Shown here piece after piece: positions 26,704 through 34,632 of a DNA stretch of 64,000 nucleotides. This DNA comes from Methylobacterium sp. W2 (GTDB lineage: Bacteria; Pseudomonadota; Alphaproteobacteria; Rhizobiales; Beijerinckiaceae). The notes under the pieces were generated by a model. It ran no database searches. It was given only the letters and a program-made list of their open reading frames with translations, and was not told the origin of the DNA. Location of the stretch: the NCBI RefSeq assembly GCF_020662345.1, contig NZ_VMOA01000023.1, forward strand, positions 1 through 64,000, read 5' to 3'. A program made the position numbers and the translations under genes. Numbering within the stretch: the first letter of the stretch is position 1; each line of letters starts with the position of its first letter.

Positions 26704-26859
26704 GGGCCTGAACGGGCCATCCCTCGTGAGGGAGGCCTCGTCGTCACAATGACTGCAAGGGCTCGGATCGTTGGACCGGATTTCGTATCCGGTGTTTCTA
26801 TCCGGGCCCTTCTGCGTCGTCGCCTCGGCTCACGCCGATGCCGAACGACAGCGCCGGCT

Positions 26860-27099
26860 TCAGGCCTCGTTCTCGGCTTCGCCCTCGTCCTTCTCGGACG
26901 TCGTCTCGACCTCGCCCTTCGGCTCGGTATCCGCCTCGGGGCGGGGGCCGGCCTTGAACGAACGACGGGGAGCGTTGCCGCGCTTCATCTGCGCCGGCTT
27001 CTCGATGGCGCCAAGGCGCTCGGAGAGCTGCTTGGCCCGTTCGTTGAAATCGTTGGTGGTGCGCGACTGAGACGCACCACTCTTGAACGCATTCGCCAC
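26860..27099 (-). CDS. Small charged hypothetical protein
   Basis: 79 residues from a GTG at 27099 with GAGG six bases upstream; the frame stays open to an ATG at 27159, which would add 20 residues. It contains SRTTNDFNERAKQLSERLGA, then a basic patch (MKRGNAPRRSFK) and an acidic tail (TTSEKDEGEAENEA). No signal or membrane segment. It is probably a real small gene because composition differs from neighbouring antisense artefacts, but there is no family evidence. Confidence 0.5.
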   Translation of the reverse strand: MANAFKSGASQSRTTNDFNERAKQLSERLGAIEKPAQMKRGNAPRRSFKAGPRPEADTEPKGEVETTSEKDEGEAENEA

Positions 27100-27253
27100 T
27101 TGGGCCTCATGGAGTTGCCCAGGGCACGGGTTCGTGCGGGGTTGGCCGTGTTCTAGCACGGTTTGCCGCCGAGCGGGCAGTTAACTGTCCGACACGGCGA
27201 GCAACGGTCCAGGGCCGGACCGTCGCGGTCTCTTGAGGGGACCGGGTCCGGCT

Positions 27254-29440
27254 TCAGAACCGGGCCGTCAGGAACAGTCGGACGTTGCGGCCGGGCAGCA
27301 GGATCTCATCCTTCTTGAACGAGGCCGAGTTGCGGATGTCGTCGTCGAGAAGGTTGCGCCCCTGGAGCCCCACCGTCACCTCGCTGGCACCGTAGATCAC
27401 CGGATCGAGGGACCGCGTATACGCCAGCTCGGCGCGCAGATCGTTCCAACCCCGAGTCAGTGTCTCGAACGGCGCGATCTCGGTATGGTCGAAGGCATGG
27501 AGCAGGTTCACCCGGCCGAACCAGCCATTCGCCCGCAGGAAGGCGCCGCCGCCCAGGCGATGGGGGGGAATGCGCGGAACGTAGGAACCGTCGTCGAACT
27601 GCGCCCGCACGAAATCGTATTGCGCCTCGATCCCGGCCCAGCCGTCGCCGACGGGAAGGATGTCGAGTTGCGCGCCGATCTCGGCGCCGTAGAAGGTCGT
27701 GTTGGCCTGCGAATAGACGATCTGGCGCAACTCGTCGCCGCTGCCGCAAGACGCGAAATCGTCATCGCAGCGGTTGCCGGTATCCCGGCGGTAGATGAAG
27801 CCGGTATAGCGCGTAACGTATCCGGTGGCGTCGAGGCGCAGGGGACCTTCGGCCCGGCGCAGGCTGAGCTCCACCGTGCGGGCACGCTCCAGTTTCAGGG
27901 TGGGATCGCCGATCTCGAAGGTCGAGGAGGCATGGTGCGGCCCCTGCGAGAACAGCTCGTAGCTCGTCGGCGCGCGCTCGACATAAGAGCCGTTGACGCT
28001 CGCCACGAACCCGTAGGGCAGGTCCTGCAGGGCTCCGAAACTCAAGCTCTTAGGAGCGAAGCGGCGGGTCAACGCGAAGCTCGTCGGATCGATGCCGCCG
28101 GGCAGGTAGTCGGCGGGAAACAGCGTGGCGGTGCTGTTGAGCCGGTCGTTCCCGATCCGGCCCGCCGCCTGGAAGCGCAGGCCGCCGCCCACCGCCAGTT
28201 CCTCGAACAGATAACCGGCCAGGGAGCGCGATTCGGTAGGCGGCAGGAAACTTTCCAGCTGTGAATTGAGGACGCGCCGGCTGGTCTGCAGGCCGACCGC
28301 GCCGGTGAGGGTGCCGAGCGCGGTGACGACCGGCACGTGCTGCGCCTCGAACCGGGCCTCGACCTCGCGGTTCTTGAAGATCGCCTGCACGCCCTCGGGG
28401 CCGGCCACCTCAGCATGGTCGTGGTCATGCTCATGGTCATGGTCGTGGTGCGCCAGACCGATCTCCTCATGGCGGTAGACCGAGCCGCCGGCCCAGAACC
28501 GCAGCACCTCGAACGGCCCCTGAAGCGGCCGGTACTCGCCACGGGCGAGCACGCGGTCCTGGTTCGGGTTCAGGCGCGAGCGGGTCTCCTCCGACTCGCC
28601 TCCGGGGATCTGGTACATCGCCTCGTAATGGCTGAACGACACGCCGAGGAAGCCGCGATCGCCGATCGCCGAGATCCCGATCGAGCCGCCCTGCGTCTCG
28701 GTGGCCGAATTGCGCTGGATGCCGCCCGGAATGGCGTAGGAATCGGTGGCCGTCTTGAAGCCGTCGGCATGGACCGCGATTCCGTTGGCCCCGTCATCGA
28801 CGCTCGCCGCGCCGAGCCGACCATTATCGACGCTGGAATAGCCGGTGGTGACCTGGCCGGAGACGCCCCGGGCCGGGATGAAGGTGGGCACCTGGTTGTT
28901 CTCGGACGAGACCACACCGCCGATGGCGCCGGAGCCGTAGCGCAGGGTCGCGGGGCCGCGGATCACCTCGATCCGGTCGGCGGTGAGCGGGTTGACCGGT
29001 ACCGCATGGTCCTCGCCGAGATCGGACACGCCGCCATTGACGATGCCGTTCTCCTGGATCCGCACCCTGGCATTGTCGAGTCCGCGAATGATCGGCCGCG
29101 AAGCCGCTCCGGGCGCATAGGTCGAGGACGAGATGCCGGGGCGGTCGGAGAGGGCGTCGCCGAGGGTGCGGGGCTGGTTGCGCTGGATCTCGGAGCGGGT
29201 GACCACCGTGACGGGGGAGAGGCTGTCGCCGACGACCGGCAGCACACCGGTGGGAAAGCCCCCCACGGCGGAAGGGCCGGGGGCGGGGAGGATCGGGCTC
29301 GCGGAGGTCACGCTCAGCTCGGAGAGCGTCGCCTCGGCCTGCTGGGCCGCCGCGGGGGCGATCATCGCGCCGGATGTGAGGCCCGCTCCGGACAGCATCG
29401 TCCCGGCCAGCCAGATCCTCGATCGTCTCATCCGTGTCAC
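27254..29440 (-). CDS. ZnuD-like TonB-dependent receptor with His-rich loop
   Basis: 728 residues. Signal peptide to about residue 32, plug domain about 70-190 (RPGISSSTYAPGAASRPIIR, ADRIEVIRGPATLRYGSG), then a 22-strand barrel ending in a C-terminal Phe (RLFLTARF). A surface-loop stretch of alternating His and Asp (HHDHDHEHDHDH, about residue 331) resembles the zinc-capturing loops of ZnuD. It probably imports zinc, or a zinc-carrying complex, across the outer membrane with TonB energy. A Zur-box-like palindrome lies 12 nt before the start codon. It is monocistronic and divergent from the DUF3750 gene. Confidence 0.88.
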   Translation of the reverse strand: MTRMRRSRIWLAGTMLSGAGLTSGAMIAPAAAQQAEATLSELSVTSASPILPAPGPSAVGGFPTGVLPVVGDSLSPVTVVTRSEIQRNQPRTLGDALSDRPGISSSTYAPGAASRPIIRGLDNARVRIQENGIVNGGVSDLGEDHAVPVNPLTADRIEVIRGPATLRYGSGAIGGVVSSENNQVPTFIPARGVSGQVTTGYSSVDNGRLGAASVDDGANGIAVHADGFKTATDSYAIPGGIQRNSATETQGGSIGISAIGDRGFLGVSFSHYEAMYQIPGGESEETRSRLNPNQDRVLARGEYRPLQGPFEVLRFWAGGSVYRHEEIGLAHHDHDHEHDHDHAEVAGPEGVQAIFKNREVEARFEAQHVPVVTALGTLTGAVGLQTSRRVLNSQLESFLPPTESRSLAGYLFEELAVGGGLRFQAAGRIGNDRLNSTATLFPADYLPGGIDPTSFALTRRFAPKSLSFGALQDLPYGFVASVNGSYVERAPTSYELFSQGPHHASSTFEIGDPTLKLERARTVELSLRRAEGPLRLDATGYVTRYTGFIYRRDTGNRCDDDFASCGSGDELRQIVYSQANTTFYGAEIGAQLDILPVGDGWAGIEAQYDFVRAQFDDGSYVPRIPPHRLGGGAFLRANGWFGRVNLLHAFDHTEIAPFETLTRGWNDLRAELAYTRSLDPVIYGASEVTVGLQGRNLLDDDIRNSASFKKDEILLPGRNVRLFLTARF

Positions 29441-29451
29441 GCCCCAAAATT

Positions 29452-29474
29452 ACTATGTTATAATGTTTCATTAC
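29452..29474. promoter_or_regulatory. Zur-box-like operator
   Basis: Imperfect 11-1-11 inverted repeat, ACTATGTTATA-A-TGTTTCATTAC on the plus strand, in an AT-rich island upstream of the His-rich receptor. Compared from memory with the E. coli Zur box (GAAATGTTATA-N-TATAACATTTC), one half matches 8 of 11 and the other 7 of 11. Zur would repress the receptor when zinc is plentiful. It could also influence the divergent gene at 29576. Confidence 0.55.
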
Positions 29475-29575
29475 CGGGGGCGTTTCATGCGGCAAGAGGG
29501 GGATGTGAGCCGCGTCGCGGTTGATCTCCGACTGTGGCCGATGCGCATCATTGCCGAAACGGCCGGCAGCGGGCG

Positions 29576-30424
29576 ATGAGCGTGGCTGCGACGAAGGCGG
29601 CGCTTGCGCAAGGCTTGGCGCGGGCAAAGATCCCTGTGGTGATCTCCCTCTCCCTCCTCGGCGCAAGCCTTCCCTTCCTGGGCGCAAGCCTTCGCGTACT
29701 CGGCCTCCTCCTGCTCGGTCTGTTTCTTCTGCCGCTCGGCAGCCATGCCCTGTGGTGGATGGCGCGGGGCGGTGGCGCGGCGGACTGGGCGGTGGCCGAC
29801 TGGTCGAGTGCCGGGCTGTTGCGTCCGCCCAAAGCGTCGGACCCGGCCCTCGTCCGGGTCTATGCGGCGCGGGTCGGGCGCTGGCGCGGGATCTTCGCCC
29901 ATCACAGCTGGATCGTGGTGAAGCCGGAAGGCGCCGCCCGCTACACCCGCTACGACGTGGTCGGCTGGGGGATGCCGGTCCGCACGGACGGCTGGGCCGC
30001 GGACGGGCGCTGGTTCGGCAACGATCCGCAGACCGTCCTCGCCCTCGACGGGGACGAGGCTGCCCGCGCCATCCCGGCGATCCGCGCGGCGGTGGCCGAT
30101 TATCCCTACCGGGCGCTCGGCACCTACCAGGCCTGGCCTGGGCCGAACTCGAACAGCTTCACCGCCCATGTCCTCGCCCGCCTTCCGGAGCCACGGGTGA
30201 CCCTGCCGCCGACGGCCCTGGGCAAGGATTGGGCGCCGCCGGGTCGCATCGTCGAGCGTACGCCGAGCGGCACCGGCATCCGGTTGACCCTGGGCGGCTA
30301 TGCCGGGCTTACCATCGGCTGGGTCGAGGGGGTCGAGATCAACCTGCTCGGTCTCGTCGCAGGGCTCGACCTGCGCCGCCCGGCGATCAAGCTTCCGGGC
30401 TGGGGCAGGATCGGAACGGCATGA
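29576..30424 (+). CDS. DUF3750-family membrane-anchored protein
   Basis: 282 residues from the ATG at 29576. Two hydrophobic stretches near the start (VVISLSLLGASLPFLGASL and LGLLLLGLFLLPLGSHALW) suggest one or two membrane segments, followed by a soluble domain with the DUF3750 markers HSWIVVKP, YTRYDVVGWG and NSNSFTAHVLARL. The Cys/His/Asn pattern of this family recalls NlpC/P60-like folds, but that is only a similarity. Its stop overlaps the acetyltransferase start (ATGA). It is divergent from the zinc receptor, with the Zur-like site between them. Confidence 0.75.
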   Translation: MSVAATKAALAQGLARAKIPVVISLSLLGASLPFLGASLRVLGLLLLGLFLLPLGSHALWWMARGGGAADWAVADWSSAGLLRPPKASDPALVRVYAARVGRWRGIFAHHSWIVVKPEGAARYTRYDVVGWGMPVRTDGWAADGRWFGNDPQTVLALDGDEAARAIPAIRAAVADYPYRALGTYQAWPGPNSNSFTAHVLARLPEPRVTLPPTALGKDWAPPGRIVERTPSGTGIRLTLGGYAGLTIGWVEGVEINLLGLVAGLDLRRPAIKLPGWGRIGTA

Positions 30425-30933
30425 CGACACCCCTCTTCATCCGCCCGGCGGAACCCGGCGATGCCGATGCGATCTGGTTCATTCTCGAGCCGGTGATCCG
30501 GGCGGGCGAGACCTACGCGCTGCCCCGCGACGGCTCGCGCGAGGCCATGCTGGCCTATTGGTTCGCCCCGGCAAACCAGGTCTTCGTCGCTTTGGACGAG
30601 GGCAGGGTGCTCGGCACCTACATGCTGAAGGCGAACCAGCAGGGCGGCGGCGCCCATGTGGCCAATGCCGGGTTCATGACCCATCCCGATGCGGTCGGAC
30701 GCGGCATCGCCCGCGCCATGGGACGGCACGCCCTCGACGGCGCCACCCGCCAGGGCTTCCTCGCCATGCAGTTCAACTTCGTCGTCGCCAGCAACACCCG
30801 CGCGGTGGCCCTGTGGGAAAGCCTCGGCTTCTCGCGGATCGCCCGCCTGCCCGAGGCGTTCCGGCACCCGAGCCTCGGGCTGGTCGATGCCCTGGTGATG
30901 CATCGGAAGCTCGGGGCGCACCGGGATTCGTAG
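30421..30933 (+). CDS. GNAT-family N-acetyltransferase
   Basis: 170 residues: IRPAEPGDADAIWFILEPVI at the N-terminus is the first GNAT strand and helix, VFVALDEGRVLGTYML the central strands, and HPDAVGRGIARAMGRHAL the acetyl-CoA-binding loop (R-x-x-G-x-A/G type). The C-terminal FNFVVASNTRAVALWESLGF box is typical. It acetylates an unknown small molecule or amino group using acetyl-CoA. Co-translated with the DUF3750 gene (ATGA overlap). Confidence 0.88.
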   Translation: MTTPLFIRPAEPGDADAIWFILEPVIRAGETYALPRDGSREAMLAYWFAPANQVFVALDEGRVLGTYMLKANQQGGGAHVANAGFMTHPDAVGRGIARAMGRHALDGATRQGFLAMQFNFVVASNTRAVALWESLGFSRIARLPEAFRHPSLGLVDALVMHRKLGAHRDS

Positions 30934-31015
30934 AGGTCGGACGTCACGTCACGGTGCGCCGGACGGAACATCGGCAGCCCGAACGCCTTGTCGCGCAACG
31001 TCTTCAGCGAGCCCC

Positions 31016-31258
31016 ATGCCCGATCCCTCCCCAACGCCGAACGGCTCGCCCCTGCGCGTCACCGTCGATCTCAACCGATGCCAGGCCTACGCCCAGTGCT
31101 GCTACGCGGCGCCGGAGCATTTCGTGCTGCACGGGCGCGAGGCGTTGTTCTACGACCCCGCGCCCTCGACGTCCGACCGTCTCGCCATCGAGCGGGCGCG
31201 GGTGTCCTGTCCGGTCCAGGCGATCCGCGTCGAGGATCCGGAGCGGCAAGGCCGATGA
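31016..31258 (+). CDS. 3Fe-4S ferredoxin of a P450 system
   Basis: 80 residues. Cysteines are arranged as C-x5-C with an extra adjacent Cys (NRCQAYAQCCYAAPEHF) and a later CPVQAI, the pattern of the [3Fe-4S] ferredoxins that feed bacterial P450s; the usual second-cluster Cys is replaced by Tyr (QAYAQ). It carries electrons from the reductase encoded next to the P450 encoded after it. The stop overlaps the reductase ATG (ATGA). First gene of a three-gene operon. Confidence 0.9.
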   Translation: MPDPSPTPNGSPLRVTVDLNRCQAYAQCCYAAPEHFVLHGREALFYDPAPSTSDRLAIERARVSCPVQAIRVEDPERQGR

Positions 31259-32550
31259 AGGGCATGGATGCCGAAGGGCATGCGGTGGTGGTCGGCGCGT
31301 CTCTCGCGGGCCTGCGCGGCGCCGAGGCCCTGCGCCGCGCGGGCTTTGTCGGCCGCCTCACCCTCGTCGGCGACGAGCCGCATCGCCCCTACGACCGGCC
31401 GCCGCTTTCGAAAGCCGTCTTGACCGGTGACATCGCGCCGGAGGCGACAGCGCTGCCGAACCTCCATGCCTTGGATGCCGAATGGCGGCTCGGTGTCGCC
31501 GCCATCGGCCTCGACCGGGAGACCCGCGAGATCCGCCTCGCCGATGGCGCCACCGTGTCTTACGACCGGCTCCTCATCGCCACCGGATCGCGCGCGCGAT
31601 CCTGGCCGAATCCGACTGAGGCGGGCCTCTCCGGGGTCCATACCCTGCGCGGGCGCGACGATGCCGCGGCTCTCCGCCGGGCGCTCGAGGCCGGCCCGAA
31701 ACGAGTCCTCATCATCGGCGCAGGCTTCATCGGCTGTGAGGTCGCGGCCTCCTGCCGGGCCCTCGACCGCGCCGTCACCCTGATCGATCCGGGACCGGCA
31801 CCCCTCGCCCGGATCCTCGGGCAACCGGTGGGCGAGATCGTCGCCGCCCTGCACCGGGCCCTTGGGGTCGACCTGCGCAGCCGGACCAAGGTCGCGCGGC
31901 TGGAAGGCGATGCGTCGGGCCGGGTGGTTCGCGCCATCCTCGAGGACGGCGCCACCGTGGAGACCGACCTCGTGGTGGTGGCCCTGGGCGCGGTGCGCAA
32001 CACCGAATGGCTGAGCGGCTCCGGGCTCGATGCCGGCCCCGGCGGCGTCCTCTGCGACCGGGCCGGTCATGTCCTCGACACGGAGGGACGCCCCGACGAG
32101 TTCATTGCCGCCGCTGGCGACGTAGCGCGCTTTCCCCATCCGCTCTACGACGGGCGTCCCGTCGCCCTCGAACATTGGGGCAACGCCGTGGCGCAGGGCG
32201 AGCATGCCGGGCACCTGCTGGCTGGAGCGGCCACGGGCGCGGCCTATGCCGAGATGCCCGCCTTCTGGTCCTCGCAGGGCGGCGTCACCATCAAGTCGGT
32301 GGGCCTCACCGAAGGGGCGGATGCCATGGTCTTCGCGCAAGGGAGTCCGAAGGAGGGGCGCTTCGTCGTCGTCTATGGCGCCAAGGGTCGCTGCATCGCC
32401 GCATTGTCGTTCGATTCCGCGCGCTGGCTCCCCGCCTATGCCGAGCAGATCGCAGCCCGCGCCCCGTTTCCGCCGATCCGCGTTGGGGTCGACCTGCACG
32501 GTCTCGCGGTGCTGAAGCCGGGCTTTCCCGAGGAACGGACATCGTCATGA
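31255..32550 (+). CDS. FAD-dependent ferredoxin reductase
   Basis: 431 residues. FAD-binding G-x-G-x-x-(G/A) is seen at the start as VVVGASLAGLRGAEALRRAG, the NAD(H)-binding Rossmann motif as IIGAGFIGCEVAAS (about 160-173), and the second FAD motif as AAGDVARFPHP (about 285). The PYDRPPLSK box is the hallmark of putidaredoxin/rhodocoxin-reductase-type proteins. It moves electrons from NAD(P)H through FAD to the small ferredoxin. Both ends overlap neighbours by ATGA, so the whole operon is tightly coupled. Confidence 0.92.
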   Translation: MKGMDAEGHAVVVGASLAGLRGAEALRRAGFVGRLTLVGDEPHRPYDRPPLSKAVLTGDIAPEATALPNLHALDAEWRLGVAAIGLDRETREIRLADGATVSYDRLLIATGSRARSWPNPTEAGLSGVHTLRGRDDAAALRRALEAGPKRVLIIGAGFIGCEVAASCRALDRAVTLIDPGPAPLARILGQPVGEIVAALHRALGVDLRSRTKVARLEGDASGRVVRAILEDGATVETDLVVVALGAVRNTEWLSGSGLDAGPGGVLCDRAGHVLDTEGRPDEFIAAAGDVARFPHPLYDGRPVALEHWGNAVAQGEHAGHLLAGAATGAAYAEMPAFWSSQGGVTIKSVGLTEGADAMVFAQGSPKEGRFVVVYGAKGRCIAALSFDSARWLPAYAEQIAARAPFPPIRVGVDLHGLAVLKPGFPEERTSS

Positions 32551-33800
32551 AGACCAGATGCCTGTTCGAGGCGGTCAAGGACGAGGCCAACCGGGCCGAT
32601 CCCTATCCGCTCTATGCCCGCCTGCGCGAGACGCCGGTCTCGCGCCAGGACGACGGCACCTATGTGGTCTCGACCCATGCGGCGATCACGAGCCTCCTGC
32701 ACGATCCGCGGATCAGTTCGGAGACCCTTCCGCCGAGCGAGCGCCCACGGACCGGCAACCCGCTCTCGGACTGGATCGTCAACCCGGTCAAGGACCACCT
32801 TACAAATACCCATCGCCCCTTCATCTTCCGCGATCCGCCGGACCATGACCGGCTGCGGATGGCCGTGATGGGGCAGTTCACCCATCAGCGGGTCCACGCC
32901 ATGCGGAGTCGCTCGCATAACCTCGTGGCCGATCTGCTGGACAAGCAGAGCGATGCGACGCGCCTCGACCTCGTCTGCGACCTCGCCTACCCGCTCCCCG
33001 TCACGGTGATCTGCGAGATGCTCGGCGTGCCGCCGGAGGACGAACCGCAATTCCACGGCTGGGCGACACAGCTCGCCTCGGCCCTCGAGCCGGACAATCT
33101 CGGCAACGCGGAGGCCCGCGCCAAGAACATCACCACCTTCGACGAGATCTCCACCTACATGCGCGGCCTCATTAAGGAGAAGCGCCGGCACCCACAGGAC
33201 GACATGCTGTCCGGCATGAGCGGCGAATCGGGCAAGGACGGCGGAGCGGGGATGGGCGAGGTCGACCTCATCGCCACCGCCATTCTGCTGCTGGTGGCCG
33301 GGCACGAGACCACGGTGAATCTCATCGCTAACAGCATGCTGGCACTGGTGCGGCACCCCGACATCCTCGCGCGACTCGCCAACGAGCCGGACCTCGCCCC
33401 GCGTCTCATCGAGGAAATGCTGCGCTACGACCCGCCGGTGCATTTCCGGACGCGGCGGGCGTTGAGCGCCATCGACATCGCCGGCACCACCATCCCGGAG
33501 GGCGCCGACATCGTGCTCCTCCTCGCCTCCGGCAATCGCGACCCGGCGGTGTTCCGCGACCCGGACCGGTTCGACCCGGACCGCCCCGACATCCGTCATT
33601 TCGGCTTCGGCGGCGGCCTCCATTATTGCGCAGGCGCGCCGCTCGCGCGCTTCGAAGCCGAAGCGGCCCTGGTGGCGCTGGCGCAACGCCTCGTCCATCC
33701 ACGTCTCATCGACGATCCGCCGCCCTATCGCTCGGGCGCGGCCCTGCGCGGCCCCATGCATCTCCGGCTCGCCATTGAGGGAGTGGCACCCCGCCGCTGA
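32547..33800 (+). CDS. Cytochrome P450 monooxygenase
   Basis: 417 residues, soluble bacterial class I type. I-helix oxygen-activation motif AGHETT (about 250), K-helix E-x-x-R in EEMLRYDPP (about 287), and heme-binding loop FGGGLHYCAGAPLAR with the Cys thiolate ligand at about 361. With the ferredoxin and reductase just upstream it forms a complete self-sufficient operon. The substrate cannot be read from sequence. Translation begins within the reductase stop (ATGA). Confidence 0.96.
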   Translation: MKTRCLFEAVKDEANRADPYPLYARLRETPVSRQDDGTYVVSTHAAITSLLHDPRISSETLPPSERPRTGNPLSDWIVNPVKDHLTNTHRPFIFRDPPDHDRLRMAVMGQFTHQRVHAMRSRSHNLVADLLDKQSDATRLDLVCDLAYPLPVTVICEMLGVPPEDEPQFHGWATQLASALEPDNLGNAEARAKNITTFDEISTYMRGLIKEKRRHPQDDMLSGMSGESGKDGGAGMGEVDLIATAILLLVAGHETTVNLIANSMLALVRHPDILARLANEPDLAPRLIEEMLRYDPPVHFRTRRALSAIDIAGTTIPEGADIVLLLASGNRDPAVFRDPDRFDPDRPDIRHFGFGGGLHYCAGAPLARFEAEAALVALAQRLVHPRLIDDPPPYRSGAALRGPMHLRLAIEGVAPRR

Positions 33801-33960
33801 GCTCGCTCGGGCACGATTGCGGCCTTGCCGCCACACCGTGTCCGAAAAGCCGGAGCGACGCGCCTTTCCCCTCTCCGGCCTGCGGCATTGCCTTGCCGTC
33901 AGCGCAATTGGCGGTGACGCACCAGTCCATTGCCGAAGTCCCCGCCGGGAAGAGAGATCG

Positions 33961-34545
33961 ATGCCGCGTCAGTTCCTGTCGACCGTTGCCCTCGTCGTCC
34001 TCGCCGCAGGCCTTGGGGCCTGCAGCTCGTCGCGCCTCGAAGGGCCGAGCCGCGCCGGCCTCGGTGCCCAGGCCGCCCTCGAGCCGGTCGCTCCGGCCAT
34101 GCCCGCCGGCCCGGTGACTTCCGCTCCCCTCGCGCCCCCGCCCGGCGCCAGCGCGGCCCCCGTCGATGCGCCGCCCCCGGTAGGGTCCGACGTGGCCCTG
34201 GCGCCCGCCCCGGTCGTCGCCGAACCGGTCTACGTGCCGCCGCCGGCTCCGCCGATCGTATCGAGCGGACGCTCCTCGGTGGTGGGAAGTTGGAACGCCA
34301 AAGACGCCACGGGCGCGACCTGCAAGGTCTCTCTGTCAAGCGCCCCCGCCCTCGACCTCTACAAGGCGAACGCCTCCGGTTGCGCTAACAAGGATCTGGC
34401 GAAGGTCACCGCCTGGGATTACCGCGACGGCGAGGTCTATCTCTACCAGCCCGGCGGCACCGTGACGGCCCGCCTGCGCCAGGGCGGCGGTGCGTTGGAC
34501 GGAGCCCTTTCCAAGTCCGGCGCCTCGCTGGCCCTGGCTCGGTAG
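33961..34545 (+). CDS. Omp19/Inh-type outer-membrane lipoprotein
   Basis: 194 residues. A lipoprotein signal (LVVLAAGLGACSSS; Cys at about 21) is followed by a long Pro/Ala-rich linker (about 30-100) and a C-terminal domain matching the protease-inhibitor Inh/Omp19 family: VVGSWNAKDATGATCKVSLS, ANASGCANKDLAKVTAWDYR. The two domain cysteines probably form the conserved disulfide. Brucella Omp19 inhibits host proteases; a similar inhibitory or structural role is possible here. GGGAAGAGAG upstream of the ATG. Confidence 0.85.
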   Translation: MPRQFLSTVALVVLAAGLGACSSSRLEGPSRAGLGAQAALEPVAPAMPAGPVTSAPLAPPPGASAAPVDAPPPVGSDVALAPAPVVAEPVYVPPPAPPIVSSGRSSVVGSWNAKDATGATCKVSLSSAPALDLYKANASGCANKDLAKVTAWDYRDGEVYLYQPGGTVTARLRQGGGALDGALSKSGASLALAR

Positions 34546-34632
34546 CAACTTACGGCGTCACATCACGAAACCGGTACAAAGCCTTGCCGTTGCTGAGTTT
34601 CAGGGAACGATCGTAGACTCTCACCCGCCCCT

